Positions 7,016 to 14,098 are shown, counted from the first letter of the stretch. The stretch is DNA of 32,699 bases from Nanobdellota archaeon (GCA_018830945.1 JAHJRD010000074.1:1-32699); one strand, 5' to 3'. Numbers and translations are program-made. Notes: a model not told the origin generated them from the letters alone.

Positions 7016-7143
7016 TAATCTATTGCTTATACAATATATTGCTTAATCAATATATATGATGTCAAATATATTGCTAACCATATATATAGAAATAGCAATA
7101 TATAGCTACTACAATATATATGATATACTATATAAGTATTTAA
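7016..7143 (+). promoter_or_regulatory. 16-bp periodic AT-rich operator array and TATA box of the PadR gene
   Basis: Units beginning CAATATAT recur exactly every 16 bp at 7032, 7048, 7096 and 7112. Recognisable degenerate units lie at 7016, 7064 and 7080 in the same phase. ATATTGCTA and TAGCAATAT also form 9-bp inverted arms across the array. A TATA-like ACTATATAAG (7127-7136) follows, and the PadR ATG is at 7169. The layout suggests cooperative binding by a dimeric regulator, plausibly PadR itself. Confidence 0.6.
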
Positions 7144-7168
7144 ATACAAGAAAAGCATAATAGAATGA

Positions 7169-7462
7169 ATGGAGCAGCCGAAACACCTCAAACTAAAGGG
7201 CTTTTTGGCATTCAAAATGCTCCATGAGTTAAATAAAAAGAGGTTATGCGGCGACGAGCTGGCTGAGGCCATAGGCACAAAATTCGGCACAAAACTCACC
7301 CCCGGAACCATATATCCAGCCTTGAAATTCCTAAGGAAGAAAAGGCTGGTTTCTTATAAGAAGTTTGGCCGGAAAAAGACCTATAGCCTGACAGATGAAG
7401 GAAAGGCGGAATTAAAGCTCCTGAAAAGGTGCTTTAGGAAAATCTTTTCCGGATTCTTCTAG
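7169..7462 (+). CDS. PadR-family winged-helix transcriptional regulator
   Basis: This 97-aa protein is almost entirely a PadR wHTH domain. LKGFLAFKMLHEL is helix 1, the GDELAEAIG region leads into the recognition segment LTPGTIYPALKFLRKKRLV, and the wing carries RKKTYSLTDEGKAEL. GTIYPAL followed by the YSLTDEGK wing is the PadR signature. It lacks the long C-terminal dimerisation helix of PadR-s1 and s2 types and ends in a short basic tail. PadR proteins usually repress an efflux or stress gene and their own promoter; the 16-bp periodic array just upstream is the likely operator. The following gene encodes a two-TM protein 174 bp downstream, a possible target. Family is confident, ligand unknown. 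Confidence 0.85.
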   Translation: MEQPKHLKLKGFLAFKMLHELNKKRLCGDELAEAIGTKFGTKLTPGTIYPALKFLRKKRLVSYKKFGRKKTYSLTDEGKAELKLLKRCFRKIFSGFF

Positions 7463-7487
7463 CTCTCCCGCGCCTCTTTTTATTTTT

Positions 7488-7529
7488 AGAGACTTTTGAT
7501 TAATCCTTGTAGGAGGGCCAAAAGTCTCT
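7488..7529 (+). terminator. Inverted repeat after the PadR gene
   Basis: AGAGACTTTTG (7488-7498) pairs perfectly with CAAAAGTCTCT (7519-7529) across a 20-nt loop. It begins 25 bp after the PadR stop and follows a T-rich stretch (7476-7486). It may terminate PadR transcription or act as an operator for the next gene. Confidence 0.4.
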
Positions 7530-7636
7530 TAGAGAACTTTGTATTCAAAGTTATCTTTAATCATTTCTTAAAAGTTTTAATCACAACGAAAGCCATATAT
7601 ATCCAGATACCCTATAATTAGTTAGCCAAACAACAG

Positions 7637-7966
7637 ATGGTAAAAAAAGACAAAAGTGGAATTGAATCCATAGTTGAAGGCAGGCAGAAGAAAGATATCG
7701 TTGAAGTAATGGGAACTTATGCAGGAACCGTTGTTTCAGGCATGGGGGCTGCTGGCTCAGCATACATGTTTGTGTTTTCTGCATATAATGCAATAAGTGA
7801 GTACATAAAAGTTGACCCTTCCATGGTGATTGCAGCAGAAGCAATGGATGATTACTCGCCATACAGCTTATGCCATATTCAGATCATTATGGCTTTAATG
7901 GTGGGAATAGCAACCATGGCTTTTGTGTGCGGCATAATTGAAGGCATTAAAAAGATTAGAGAATAA
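7637..7966 (+). CDS. Hypothetical two-TM membrane protein (109 aa)
   Basis: Not recognised. The N-terminus (about 1-22) is charged and soluble, followed by a Gly/Ala-rich hydrophobic segment (about 26-50, GTVVSGMGAAGSAYMFVF), a short loop of about 30 residues and a second hydrophobic segment (about 83-104, IIMALMVGIATMAFVCGII), ending in a basic IKKIRE tail. Small two-TM proteins next to PadR genes are often targets of PadR control, but nothing in the sequence shows a function. AT-rich TATA-like stretches lie at about 7592 and 7612, and a strong terminator hairpin follows. The length, codon use and clear flanking signals support it as a real gene. Confidence 0.55.
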   Translation: MVKKDKSGIESIVEGRQKKDIVEVMGTYAGTVVSGMGAAGSAYMFVFSAYNAISEYIKVDPSMVIAAEAMDDYSPYSLCHIQIIMALMVGIATMAFVCGIIEGIKKIRE

Positions 7967-7998
7967 GGTAATTAAGAATTATCTTCTCAAAGCAGCAC

Positions 7999-8030
7999 CA
8001 CGCATATAATGTGTGTTATATGCGTGTTTT
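7999..8030 (+). terminator. Hairpin terminator with T tail
   Basis: CACGCATATAA (7999-8009) pairs perfectly with TTATATGCGTG (8016-8026) around a 6-nt loop, followed directly by TTTT. It lies 33 bp after the stop of the 109-aa membrane protein, a classic stem plus T-tract layout. Confidence 0.6.
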
Positions 8031-8043
8031 AGGCTAGAAATAT

Positions 8044-8140
8044 AGGTTATACGAAGGTTTATATATTCGAAATGCCCAATATAGATATGTAAGGGGCATT
8101 TCGGATATCCCAAAATGTGAGCCATTTTGGAATATAATAG
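8044..8140 (+). repeat. Double-hairpin element, copy 1 (upstream of the recombinase)
   Basis: TTATACGAAG, then arm CGAAATGCCC (8068-8077) pairing with GGGCATTTCG (8094-8103), then GATATCC, then arm CCAAAATG (8110-8117) pairing with CATTTTGG (8123-8130), then AATATAAT. The same order of parts, with compensating changes in the stems, recurs at 10569-10660. It sits in the leader or promoter of the recombinase gene. Confidence 0.6.
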
Positions 8141-8172
8141 AATCCCTTAATTAAACGCAAGAGGAGGATTTT

Positions 8173-8997
8173 TTGGACAAAATAGACATTCTCAAGAAGA
8201 TTGAAACAGAGCTCAAGATCCAGGGAAAGAGCCAAAGAACTATACGCATGTATTGCTATTTCAACAGGAAGTTTATTGAGTTTGCAAACAAAGAGCCTGA
8301 GCAAATCACAACAGATGATATTAAGGCATATTTGGCTGAGCTCATTTCAAAGGGGAACAATGCCGCTTCCCTGGCTTTAGCAAGATCCTCCCTGAAATAC
8401 TTCTATGACGAAATGCTTGAAAAAGGGATTATGGCAAAAATAAAAACACCAAAAAGGCACAGAAAAATACCTGATGTACTTACAAAAGAAGAAGTAAAAC
8501 TCCTTATAGAGAATGCCGGAAGCCTTAGGAACAAGCTGCTTATAGAGATAATGTATGCTTCTGGCCTGAGGGTGTCTGAATGCGCTAGCTTAAAAGTGGA
8601 TGATTTAAACCTAAAGGAGAAAAATGGGCTTTTGAAGCACGGAAAGGGGGGAAAAGACCGCTTTTTCATACTTTCAGAGCAAGTAATAGCTGATTTAGGG
8701 CAATATCTGAAGCAAAATAGTGGAAACACTTATCTCTTTCCAGGCACCAAAGGCCCAATAACAGCAAAGGCTATACAAGATGTTATAAAGCGCGTTGCAA
8801 AGCGAACCGACATTAAAAAACACGTTCACTGCCATGGCTTAAGGCATGCATTTGCAACCCACCTATTGGAGGCAGGCACTGACATAAGAGTAATACAGGA
8901 ACTTTTGGCGCATTCAAACCTTCAAACAACACAGTTTTACACGCAAATAAGCAAGCAGCAGCTGATGAGGGTAAAAAGCCCAATGGATTCGCTATAA
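8173..8997 (+). CDS. xerA: Tyrosine recombinase, XerA/XerC-D-like
   Basis: A 274-aa site-specific recombinase with a TTG start set by a strong Shine-Dalgarno GAGGAGG (8161-8167). The N-terminal SAM-like DNA-binding domain covers about residues 5-90. The catalytic domain carries R133 (SGLRVSE), the lysine of GKGGKDR (K158 or K161), H221-x-x-R224 (HGLRHAFATH), H247 (LLAHSNL) and nucleophile Y256 (QFYTQIS), so it looks active. The size fits archaeal XerA, which resolves chromosome dimers at dif; the context (structured repeats on both sides and accessory neighbours) fits an integrase of a small element equally well. The 155-aa coiled-coil gene follows after 30 bp and is probably in the same operon. 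Which role it has cannot be decided here. Confidence 0.85.
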   Translation: MDKIDILKKIETELKIQGKSQRTIRMYCYFNRKFIEFANKEPEQITTDDIKAYLAELISKGNNAASLALARSSLKYFYDEMLEKGIMAKIKTPKRHRKIPDVLTKEEVKLLIENAGSLRNKLLIEIMYASGLRVSECASLKVDDLNLKEKNGLLKHGKGGKDRFFILSEQVIADLGQYLKQNSGNTYLFPGTKGPITAKAIQDVIKRVAKRTDIKKHVHCHGLRHAFATHLLEAGTDIRVIQELLAHSNLQTTQFYTQISKQQLMRVKSPMDSL

Positions 8998-9027
8998 TTA
9001 AATAGAAGGAGAATATACACTACTAAA

Positions 9028-9495
9028 ATGGCAGACAGGGTTATACCAGTAAAGGAGCGGCTTAAAAGGCTGCAGCAGCAGAACTATAAGTCTCTTCCTG
9101 AGAGGCAGCCTGAAGAGAAAACAGTAGAGGAAGAGCTTGAGGAGTTTAAAAACCAGGCGCTTATAAAGCCAGTTAGTGATGCTGAAACAGCTAAAAAAGA
9201 GGAGTTAAACAAGGTTATTGTCGAGGCTGACGGAGAACCCACTGACGAGGAGCTTTTTAAGCAGGAAGAAAAGGAAACAATCTATAAAGTAGAGCAGAAG
9301 ATTATTGAGATTGAAACAATAAAAAAAGAGATGATGGCAAACGGCAATTTTATGAAAAGGCTTTATGAGATAAAACAGGCTGAAAAGAAACTTTTGCCTA
9401 TATTGTACGACGCTAAAATAAAAGGCATGGAACTTTCTGAAGAGCTGAAGGCAAGGATTGCTGTTGCAGCTCCAAAGGCCGCTTTGCTTGATTAG
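9028..9495 (+). CDS. Hypothetical coiled-coil protein (155 aa)
   Basis: Not recognised. The protein is highly charged and helical, with many E and K residues. Segment 30-50 (PEEKTVEEELEEFKNQ) is very acidic, and residues about 80-150 form a long heptad-like stretch that includes KVEQKIIEIETIKKEM and KQAEKKLLPIL. No membrane segment or enzyme motif is visible. An AAGGAGA Shine-Dalgarno (9006-9012) lies 15 nt before the ATG, somewhat far. It follows the recombinase by 30 bp on the same strand, so a partner or accessory role in recombination is a reasonable guess only. It converges on the 206-aa wHTH gene, with 34 bp between stops. Confidence 0.6.
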   Translation: MADRVIPVKERLKRLQQQNYKSLPERQPEEKTVEEELEEFKNQALIKPVSDAETAKKEELNKVIVEADGEPTDEELFKQEEKETIYKVEQKIIEIETIKKEMMANGNFMKRLYEIKQAEKKLLPILYDAKIKGMELSEELKARIAVAAPKAALLD

Positions 9496-9529
9496 AATTT
9501 CTTATTTATGACTAAAGATTTTAAGAAAT

Positions 9530-10150
9530 CTATTTTCTTATTCTGGCTTTCATAACATCGACGATAGGCATTTTCTTTTTTAAGCAGGGATTCTTGTCTG
9601 TTGAGACAATATAAGCCTGTTTTCCTTTTCGTTTTCTCTTTACAAAGCCCATTTCCTCAAGCGCAGAAACAAACTGCGACAAGGTAGACCTGATAAACCC
9701 GTATTCCTTGTCAGGATAAAGCTCCTGTGCAAGATACTTAAGGCTTATCCACTGCCCGGGCATTTCTTTTTGCAGTACGGCAAGCTTCCAGCAGAGCTTT
9801 TGCTGTGTTTCTGTTAGGGTGTCCCACAGTGCCTCGTCTTGCTCATCGCTGGAAGCGCCTCCTGCTGCCTCTTCTATTTCCTCTGATTCCACCAGCTTTC
9901 CCGATGCCTTACTCAAAGAATGTTCAAGCAAGTATAACCGCTTTTCAATCGAATGAATATCCTTTACCTGCTTTTGATTGGTTGTGTTAAAGTGGTGAAG
10001 AAGTTTAGATATATGTTCCATGTCTTTTCTTAAATTGTTAAAAGACTGCTGAACAGATTTTTCAAAGGAATCCATGCGATGAGTATGCTTGGATTTGAAC
10101 AAAGGAGAATTTGAAAATGTTTCTTTTAGAGATTCAAAAAGCCCGGACAT
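9530..10150 (-). CDS. Coiled-coil plus winged-helix DNA-binding protein (206 aa)
   Basis: The N-terminal half (about 20-85) is a long amphipathic coiled coil with FEKSVQQSFNNLRKDMEHI and a second heptad stretch. A linker rich in E, S, G and A follows (about 85-108). The C-terminal half (about 110-190) resembles a winged helix: TETQQKLCWKLAVLQ, WISLKYLAQEL, FIRSTLSQFVSALEEMGF, then a basic KRKRKGKQAYIV wing. The 281-aa protein at 11049-11894 has the same order of parts and a similar N-terminal motif (F-E-x-A-V-x-x-S-F), so the two are probable paralogues. A TATA-like GCTTTAATAAG (10173-10183 on the minus strand) suggests leaderless transcription, and 11-bp iterons lie just upstream. It could be a replication initiator, partition factor or repressor; none is proven. 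Confidence 0.6.
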   Translation of the reverse strand: MSGLFESLKETFSNSPLFKSKHTHRMDSFEKSVQQSFNNLRKDMEHISKLLHHFNTTNQKQVKDIHSIEKRLYLLEHSLSKASGKLVESEEIEEAAGGASSDEQDEALWDTLTETQQKLCWKLAVLQKEMPGQWISLKYLAQELYPDKEYGFIRSTLSQFVSALEEMGFVKRKRKGKQAYIVSTDKNPCLKKKMPIVDVMKARIRK

Positions 10151-10191
10151 ATAGTTAGGGTAGATGAGCTACTTATTAAAGCTTTCGATTG

Positions 10192-10289
10192 TTTACCGAC
10201 GCGTTACAGACGTCTGCTAACGTGTCGGTAACACGTTACCGACGCGTCACCGACGCATTACTAACGCATTACTAACGCTTGTTTGACGA
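10192..10289. repeat. Iteron array of 11-bp units (consensus nTTACYRACGC)
   Basis: Four contiguous 11-bp units, GTTACCGACGC (10235-10245), GTCACCGACGC, ATTACTAACGC and ATTACTAACGC (to 10278), are followed by a degenerate fifth. TTTACCGACGC (10192-10202), GTTACAGACGT (10203-10213) and a weaker unit precede them. GTCGGTAAC (10224-10232) and GTTACCGAC (10235-10243) form a perfect 9-bp dyad around AC. One helical turn per unit implies a protein binding one face. The array sits directly upstream of the TATA box of the 206-aa wHTH gene. Confidence 0.75.
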
Positions 10290-11048
10290 GGGAAAATGAA
10301 AAATTTGTGAAAATTTTCAAAAAAGAAAAAAATAATCCGGAAAAAGGTAAAAATCTACAAAAAAATGAGCTGTTAAAAACAAGCAAGAACCTAAAAAATA
10401 GCAAAAACATGAAAAATAAAGCAGAATACAAGATACTTGTTTTTGCAGCTGCAAAGGCCGCTTTAAACAATGAAAAAAAGAATAAAAATGAGAGTTTAGA
10501 GCATAATAAAATCAGCAATTGGGGCAGCCAATAGAAAAAATAAGGGAAAATGAGAGGGATTGAGGGCGAGATATAATGATTATACGAAGATTATTGACAA
10601 ATATTCGAAAACAGAGTTTTCGGATATCCGAAAATGCATAGCATTTTCGAATAAAATGAGAGTTCAGAAGCAGGATCAAGGGTTGAAAAATGACCAGCTG
10701 CAGACAAAAAAGAGTTCTGAGAGCGAAAAAACACCTGAAAAAGAGTTCTGACAGCTGATAAAGGCCAAAAAAAGAGTTTTTAGAGACTAATAAAGGATAA
10801 AAACAAGGAAAAATAGTGCTAAAAACAGCTATTAAGGCTTTAGAATGGTTTTAATGACACTATAATCGGGCCAAAGAACAGCTTAAAAAGAGCTATACAA
10901 GCTTTAAATGGTATATAAGGCAGCAAAAAGAGTGTTTAAAAGGAATGGCTATGATATATAGGGCGTTAAGCAGCGAAAAATGGCTAAAAATAGATAAGAA
11001 AAGCGATAATTCAAGCCAATTAAGCAGCCTCAAGGCAAAAAATGAGAG
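10290..11048. other. Purine-rich non-coding region between the two wHTH genes
   Basis: This 759-bp stretch is strongly enriched in A and G on the plus strand, with many A-runs. AAAATGAGAG recurs at about 10486, 10547, 10653 and 11039, and AAAAAGAGTT-like words recur between 10708 and 10790. Short K/N-rich open frames (10283-10534 and 10560-10751) look like products of the base skew, not genes. A double-hairpin repeat (10569-10660) lies inside. With the iterons on its left, it resembles the replication region of a small plasmid or virus. No RNA gene was recognised. Confidence 0.45.
10569..10660 (+). repeat. Double-hairpin element, copy 2
   Basis: TTATACGAAG is followed by CGAAAAC (10606-10612), loop AGA, GTTTTCG (10616-10622), then GATATC, then CGAAAATGC (10629-10637), loop ATA, GCATTTTCG (10641-10649) and AATAAAAT. 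The centre forms an 18-bp perfect palindrome TTTTCGGATATCCGAAAA (10617-10634). The layout is that of the copy at 8044-8140, with differing but still paired stems. Confidence 0.6.
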
Positions 11049-11894
11049 TTAGAAGCTTCCAAGCCTTTTTTGATTAGGCATGGCTGTTTCATAATACATT
11101 GAAATTAACTCTTTTTTAAGGCTTAAATCCATAAATTCCTTAGGAATCTGCAAAAACACTGTTTTATTGTTATATTTGACCTTTTCCAAGGGTATTCTCT
11201 TGCGCATAAGACCGCTGATATATGTCCTTATGCAGCCTTCTGAGAGTTTAAGCCTGTTTGCGACATCCAGATAAGACACATTTGAGCCTTTCTCTTCGGA
11301 AACCTCATATATTGTCAGGAAAGTCCTTAATTCCTGCTTGGAAAGCAGGGAAAACGCCCCCAGCAGATCCTGCCTGGAAGCTGAAATAACAGCTAATTCA
11401 GAGCTTTTAACCATCTTTGGCCTTAAGTCCTTAAATGGATTTTCCGTTGTCAAATATGTGTTTTTCTGTGATTCTGGAAGCTCCTGCCTGGGCTGCACTG
11501 GCACCATAACAGGGCCATTCATAGCCAGCGGTTTATCTACCTCTTCGGAAGAATGCGATTTCTCTTCGGAGAGTTTCTCCTCCTCCTGTTTAGTGCATGA
11601 ATGAATAGTGAATGAATGAATATTTGAATAAACCCCTTCATTTCCTATGGAACTCTCAAATGAGGCTATTTTACCCTCTAATTGCTTCAAACGAGCTAAA
11701 ATATCATCTAATTTACTAAAAACAGAAGAAAATTCACTATTTTTGCTTGAAATAGCTTCTTTTCCGGCTTTAATATCGGCTTCAAGAGCATTCATATGCT
11801 CCTTAACCTTTAGAAATGAGGATTTAACAGCCTCTTCAAAATTATCTTTCTTGTTGTTTTTAAGCCCCAGAAGCTCCCTAGCGTTCAATTTCAA
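11049..11894 (-). CDS. Coiled-coil plus winged-helix DNA-binding protein (281 aa)
   Basis: The start is a TTG at 11894 with a good Shine-Dalgarno (AGGGGG, minus strand of about 11903-11908), since no ATG is available there. Residues about 17-85 form a coiled coil (FEEAVKSSFLKVKEHMNAL, then LDDILARLKQLEGKIASFE). A Ser/Thr/His- and Glu-rich linker follows (about 90-165). The C-terminal wHTH (about 175-265) contains LLSKQELRTFLTIYEV, VSYLDVANRLKLSEGCIRTY and the wing LEKVKYNNKTVFLQI. Architecture and N-terminal motif match the 206-aa protein at 9530-10150. Three 11-bp tandem repeats lie 23 bp upstream of the start, a probable binding site. Function is not recognised; a regulator or replication/partition protein of the neighbouring element is plausible. 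Confidence 0.6.
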   Translation of the reverse strand: MKLNARELLGLKNNKKDNFEEAVKSSFLKVKEHMNALEADIKAGKEAISSKNSEFSSVFSKLDDILARLKQLEGKIASFESSIGNEGVYSNIHSFTIHSCTKQEEEKLSEEKSHSSEEVDKPLAMNGPVMVPVQPRQELPESQKNTYLTTENPFKDLRPKMVKSSELAVISASRQDLLGAFSLLSKQELRTFLTIYEVSEEKGSNVSYLDVANRLKLSEGCIRTYISGLMRKRIPLEKVKYNNKTVFLQIPKEFMDLSLKKELISMYYETAMPNQKRLGSF

Positions 11895-11916
11895 TGTTTA
11901 AACCCCCTAATTAATT

Positions 11917-11949
11917 ATGTGCACAGGATGTGCATAAGATGTGCATAAG
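11917..11949. repeat. Three tandem 11-bp repeats upstream of the 281-aa wHTH gene
   Basis: ATGTGCACAGG (11917-11927), ATGTGCATAAG (11928-11938) and ATGTGCATAAG (11939-11949) are contiguous. The unit length equals that of the iterons at 10192-10289 but the sequence differs. The repeats fill the gap between the stop of the 148/140-aa gene (11953) and the TTG start at 11894, on the promoter side of that gene. Confidence 0.65.
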
Positions 11950-11952
11950 TGT

Positions 11953-12375
11953 TTAACCCATGTAATTTGCCTTGCCTTTGGCAGCTAATGTAGGCATAGG
12001 GATGTGTGGAGGAAGCCCTATCTCCTGGGATAACAGCAGCGCCTTAATATTAGATCTGAACAGCACTGCATTCATTACCCGTTCCATCAGGGAAGGATCA
12101 ACCTTCTTTGTCTTTTTCCAGTCTGAATATATCCTTTCAATATCTTTTTCTTTCTCTGTAATAAGAATATGCCCTTTTAATTCAACAACAGCCTGCTTTG
12201 GCGTGTAATCAAGTCCAAACACAAAGTCAAACCTTAATACTGCATTTCCCTTGTCAGAAGATTTCTCCTTTTTGACGTCGGTAACAGATATGTTTGAATT
12301 TATTTTTAGCGGTGCTTCAATGTCTTTTAATTTCTCAACGAGAAACTTGTCAAATATTATTCCGGTTATTGCCAT
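11953..12375 (-). CDS. Conserved archaeal protein, possibly SecB-like fold (140 aa)
   Basis: The ORF can start at 12399 (148 aa), but the ATG at 12375 is preferred: the TATA box GCTTTATATAA (about 12404-12415) lies about 30-40 bp before it, giving a short or absent leader, and neither start has a clear SD. The protein has long beta strands in the first two thirds (INSNISVTDVKKE, AVLRFDFVFGLDY, AVVELKGHILI) and a C-terminal helix and tail with LLLSQEIGLPPHIPMPTL. The strands plus a C-terminal G-x-P-P-x-x-x-P tail recall SecB chaperones and an archaeal family described as SecB-like. The assignment is from memory of motifs and uncertain. It sits on the same strand just after ArgRS, 49 bp downstream. 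Confidence 0.55.
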   Translation of the reverse strand: MAITGIIFDKFLVEKLKDIEAPLKINSNISVTDVKKEKSSDKGNAVLRFDFVFGLDYTPKQAVVELKGHILITEKEKDIERIYSDWKKTKKVDPSLMERVMNAVLFRSNIKALLLSQEIGLPPHIPMPTLAAKGKANYMG

Positions 12376-12424
12376 TATCTCACAGGAAGTTAAAAACATA
12401 AGGAATTATATAAAGCTTTTGGCT

Positions 12425-14098
12425 TTACATTCTTTCAGGCGCATTAATCCCAAGAAGAAACAAGCCAGTCTTAATAACAATTGATGCAGAGCTTACAAGC
12501 AAAAGCCTTGCGTCCCTCAGCTTTGGCTCAACATTCTCTGAAAGGCACTGGCAGGAATGGTAAAACTCATTGAATGCCTGAGAAAGGTCAAGCAGGTATT
12601 TTGCAAGCGTCGAAGGCCTGAAGTGCGAAGCAGAAGCATTAACAGCCTCTGGGAAAGCACCTAAAAGTGAAACAAGCTTTTTCTCTGATTCGTCCATAAG
12701 CAAGCAATAATCTGCCTTTACCGGAGCCTTCCCTGCCTTCCTTAGGATTGACCTTGCCCTTGCATAAGTGTACTGGATATAAGGGCCTGTTTCGCCTTCA
12801 AAGCTCAATGCAGAGTCCCAGTCAAATGTAACATTCTTCTCATTTGAAACCTTTAAAACAGCATATTTAACAGCTCCGTAAGCAATGTCCTTTGCTGTCT
12901 TTTCATCTGCTTTTCCGTGCCTTTTCTTGATTTCGTGCTTTGCCTTTTCAACAGCTTCCTGCATGAAATCCTCAAGAAGTATTACGCTTCCCTGCCTTGT
13001 TGACATCCTGCCGTCTGAAAGAAGCACAAAAGAATAATGCACAGGCACAGGCGCCTTAAACCCAAGCAAATCCATTGCTGCTGCAAGCTGCTGGAAATAC
13101 AATTTTTGATCCTCGCCAAGCACAATAACATTTGCCCCTTTGGCAAGCTTTGCCTTGTCCATTGTATAGGCAATGTCCCTTAAAGGATACAAAGATGTCT
13201 TGTCAGCCCTTGTCAAAACAAGGAAAGGCGCCTTTAGGGGAAGATTATATTCCTCCTGGTTAAGCACAAGCCTTCCTTCCTCATCCTCTGAAAGCTTGCC
13301 TGTTTTATTAAGCAGTTCAAGGGATTGCTTTGCCTTGTTGTTCCATAAGTAATCTGACTCATAATCAAAGGAATCATACTTTATACCAAGCTCAGCAAAT
13401 ATCTTTGCCTGGCCTTTTATGCATGTCTCAACTATTGCCCTGAACCTTTTTCTCACTGACTTGTCCCCATTCTCAAGCTTGTTAAGCAATTCAAACACAT
13501 CCTTCTCAAGCTCTGGCTTTGCTTTGATTTTGTTGTTAATGTCAACGTAAAGCTTCAGAAGGCTGTCAAAGGCTGGCTTTTTAGTCCCTGCGCCAAGCAC
13601 AAGCATTGCTATTTGCTTTCCAACATCATTTACAAAATAATGGACATCTGTCTTATATCCCTGGAAGCGCATTAAACGCACAATAGCGTCTCCTATGAGG
13701 GCGTTCCTCGCCCTGCCTACATGGGGCGAGGCATTGGGATTAATGCTTGTATGCTCAATTAACGCCTTCTTTCCCTTGCCTTCCTGGGAAGAGCCGTACT
13801 TGTCTTTTTTATTTTGTATCTCTGAAATAACATCCTCAAACAAGCATGATTTTTTTATGAATAGATTTATGTAAGGCCCTTTTGCCTCTGCCTTGTCCAG
13901 CCATATTGCTTTTAGCTTTGCTGCGATATCATCTGCAATCTGCTGAGGCGCTTTTTTCAATTGTTTGGCGAGGGGAAAGCAAGGTATTGCATAATCACCC
14001 ATTGAAGAATCAGGAGGTATTTCAATCATCTGCAGAAAATCAATATTTAATCCAGATGTTTTTTTTGCAAGTTTTGCAATCTCTTCTTTGTAATCCAT
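12425..14098 (-). CDS. argS: Arginyl-tRNA synthetase
   Basis: This 557-aa class I aminoacyl-tRNA synthetase attaches arginine to tRNA(Arg) in the cytosol. The N-terminal Add1-type domain (about 1-100) is followed by the HIGH-like signature ASPHVGRARNALIGD, the insertion FVNDVGKQIAMLV typical of ArgRS, the KMSKS-like motif GRMSTRQG, and the all-helical DALR anticodon-binding domain, which includes YTYARARSILRKA and ends in LGINAPERM, the usual ArgRS C-terminus. Length and motif order are normal for the family, with no sign of truncation. A promoter region of 175 bp separates it from the divergent wHTH gene at 14274. Confidence 0.97.
   Translation of the reverse strand: MDYKEEIAKLAKKTSGLNIDFLQMIEIPPDSSMGDYAIPCFPLAKQLKKAPQQIADDIAAKLKAIWLDKAEAKGPYINLFIKKSCLFEDVISEIQNKKDKYGSSQEGKGKKALIEHTSINPNASPHVGRARNALIGDAIVRLMRFQGYKTDVHYFVNDVGKQIAMLVLGAGTKKPAFDSLLKLYVDINNKIKAKPELEKDVFELLNKLENGDKSVRKRFRAIVETCIKGQAKIFAELGIKYDSFDYESDYLWNNKAKQSLELLNKTGKLSEDEEGRLVLNQEEYNLPLKAPFLVLTRADKTSLYPLRDIAYTMDKAKLAKGANVIVLGEDQKLYFQQLAAAMDLLGFKAPVPVHYSFVLLSDGRMSTRQGSVILLEDFMQEAVEKAKHEIKKRHGKADEKTAKDIAYGAVKYAVLKVSNEKNVTFDWDSALSFEGETGPYIQYTYARARSILRKAGKAPVKADYCLLMDESEKKLVSLLGAFPEAVNASASHFRPSTLAKYLLDLSQAFNEFYHSCQCLSENVEPKLRDARLLLVSSASIVIKTGLFLLGINAPERM

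Noticed and set aside
8173-8997. A dif site for the XerA-like recombinase
   Set aside because: No confident 28-bp dif-like sequence was found; the palindromes in the hairpin elements are kept only as a hypothesis.
10192-10289. CRISPR array
   Set aside because: The repeats are 11-bp units in direct contact with no spacers, and no cas genes are in the window.
10283-10751. Two lysine/asparagine-rich plus-strand open frames (10283-10534, 10560-10751)
   Set aside because: Composition follows the local purine skew, there are no ribosome sites, and the second crosses a double-hairpin repeat.
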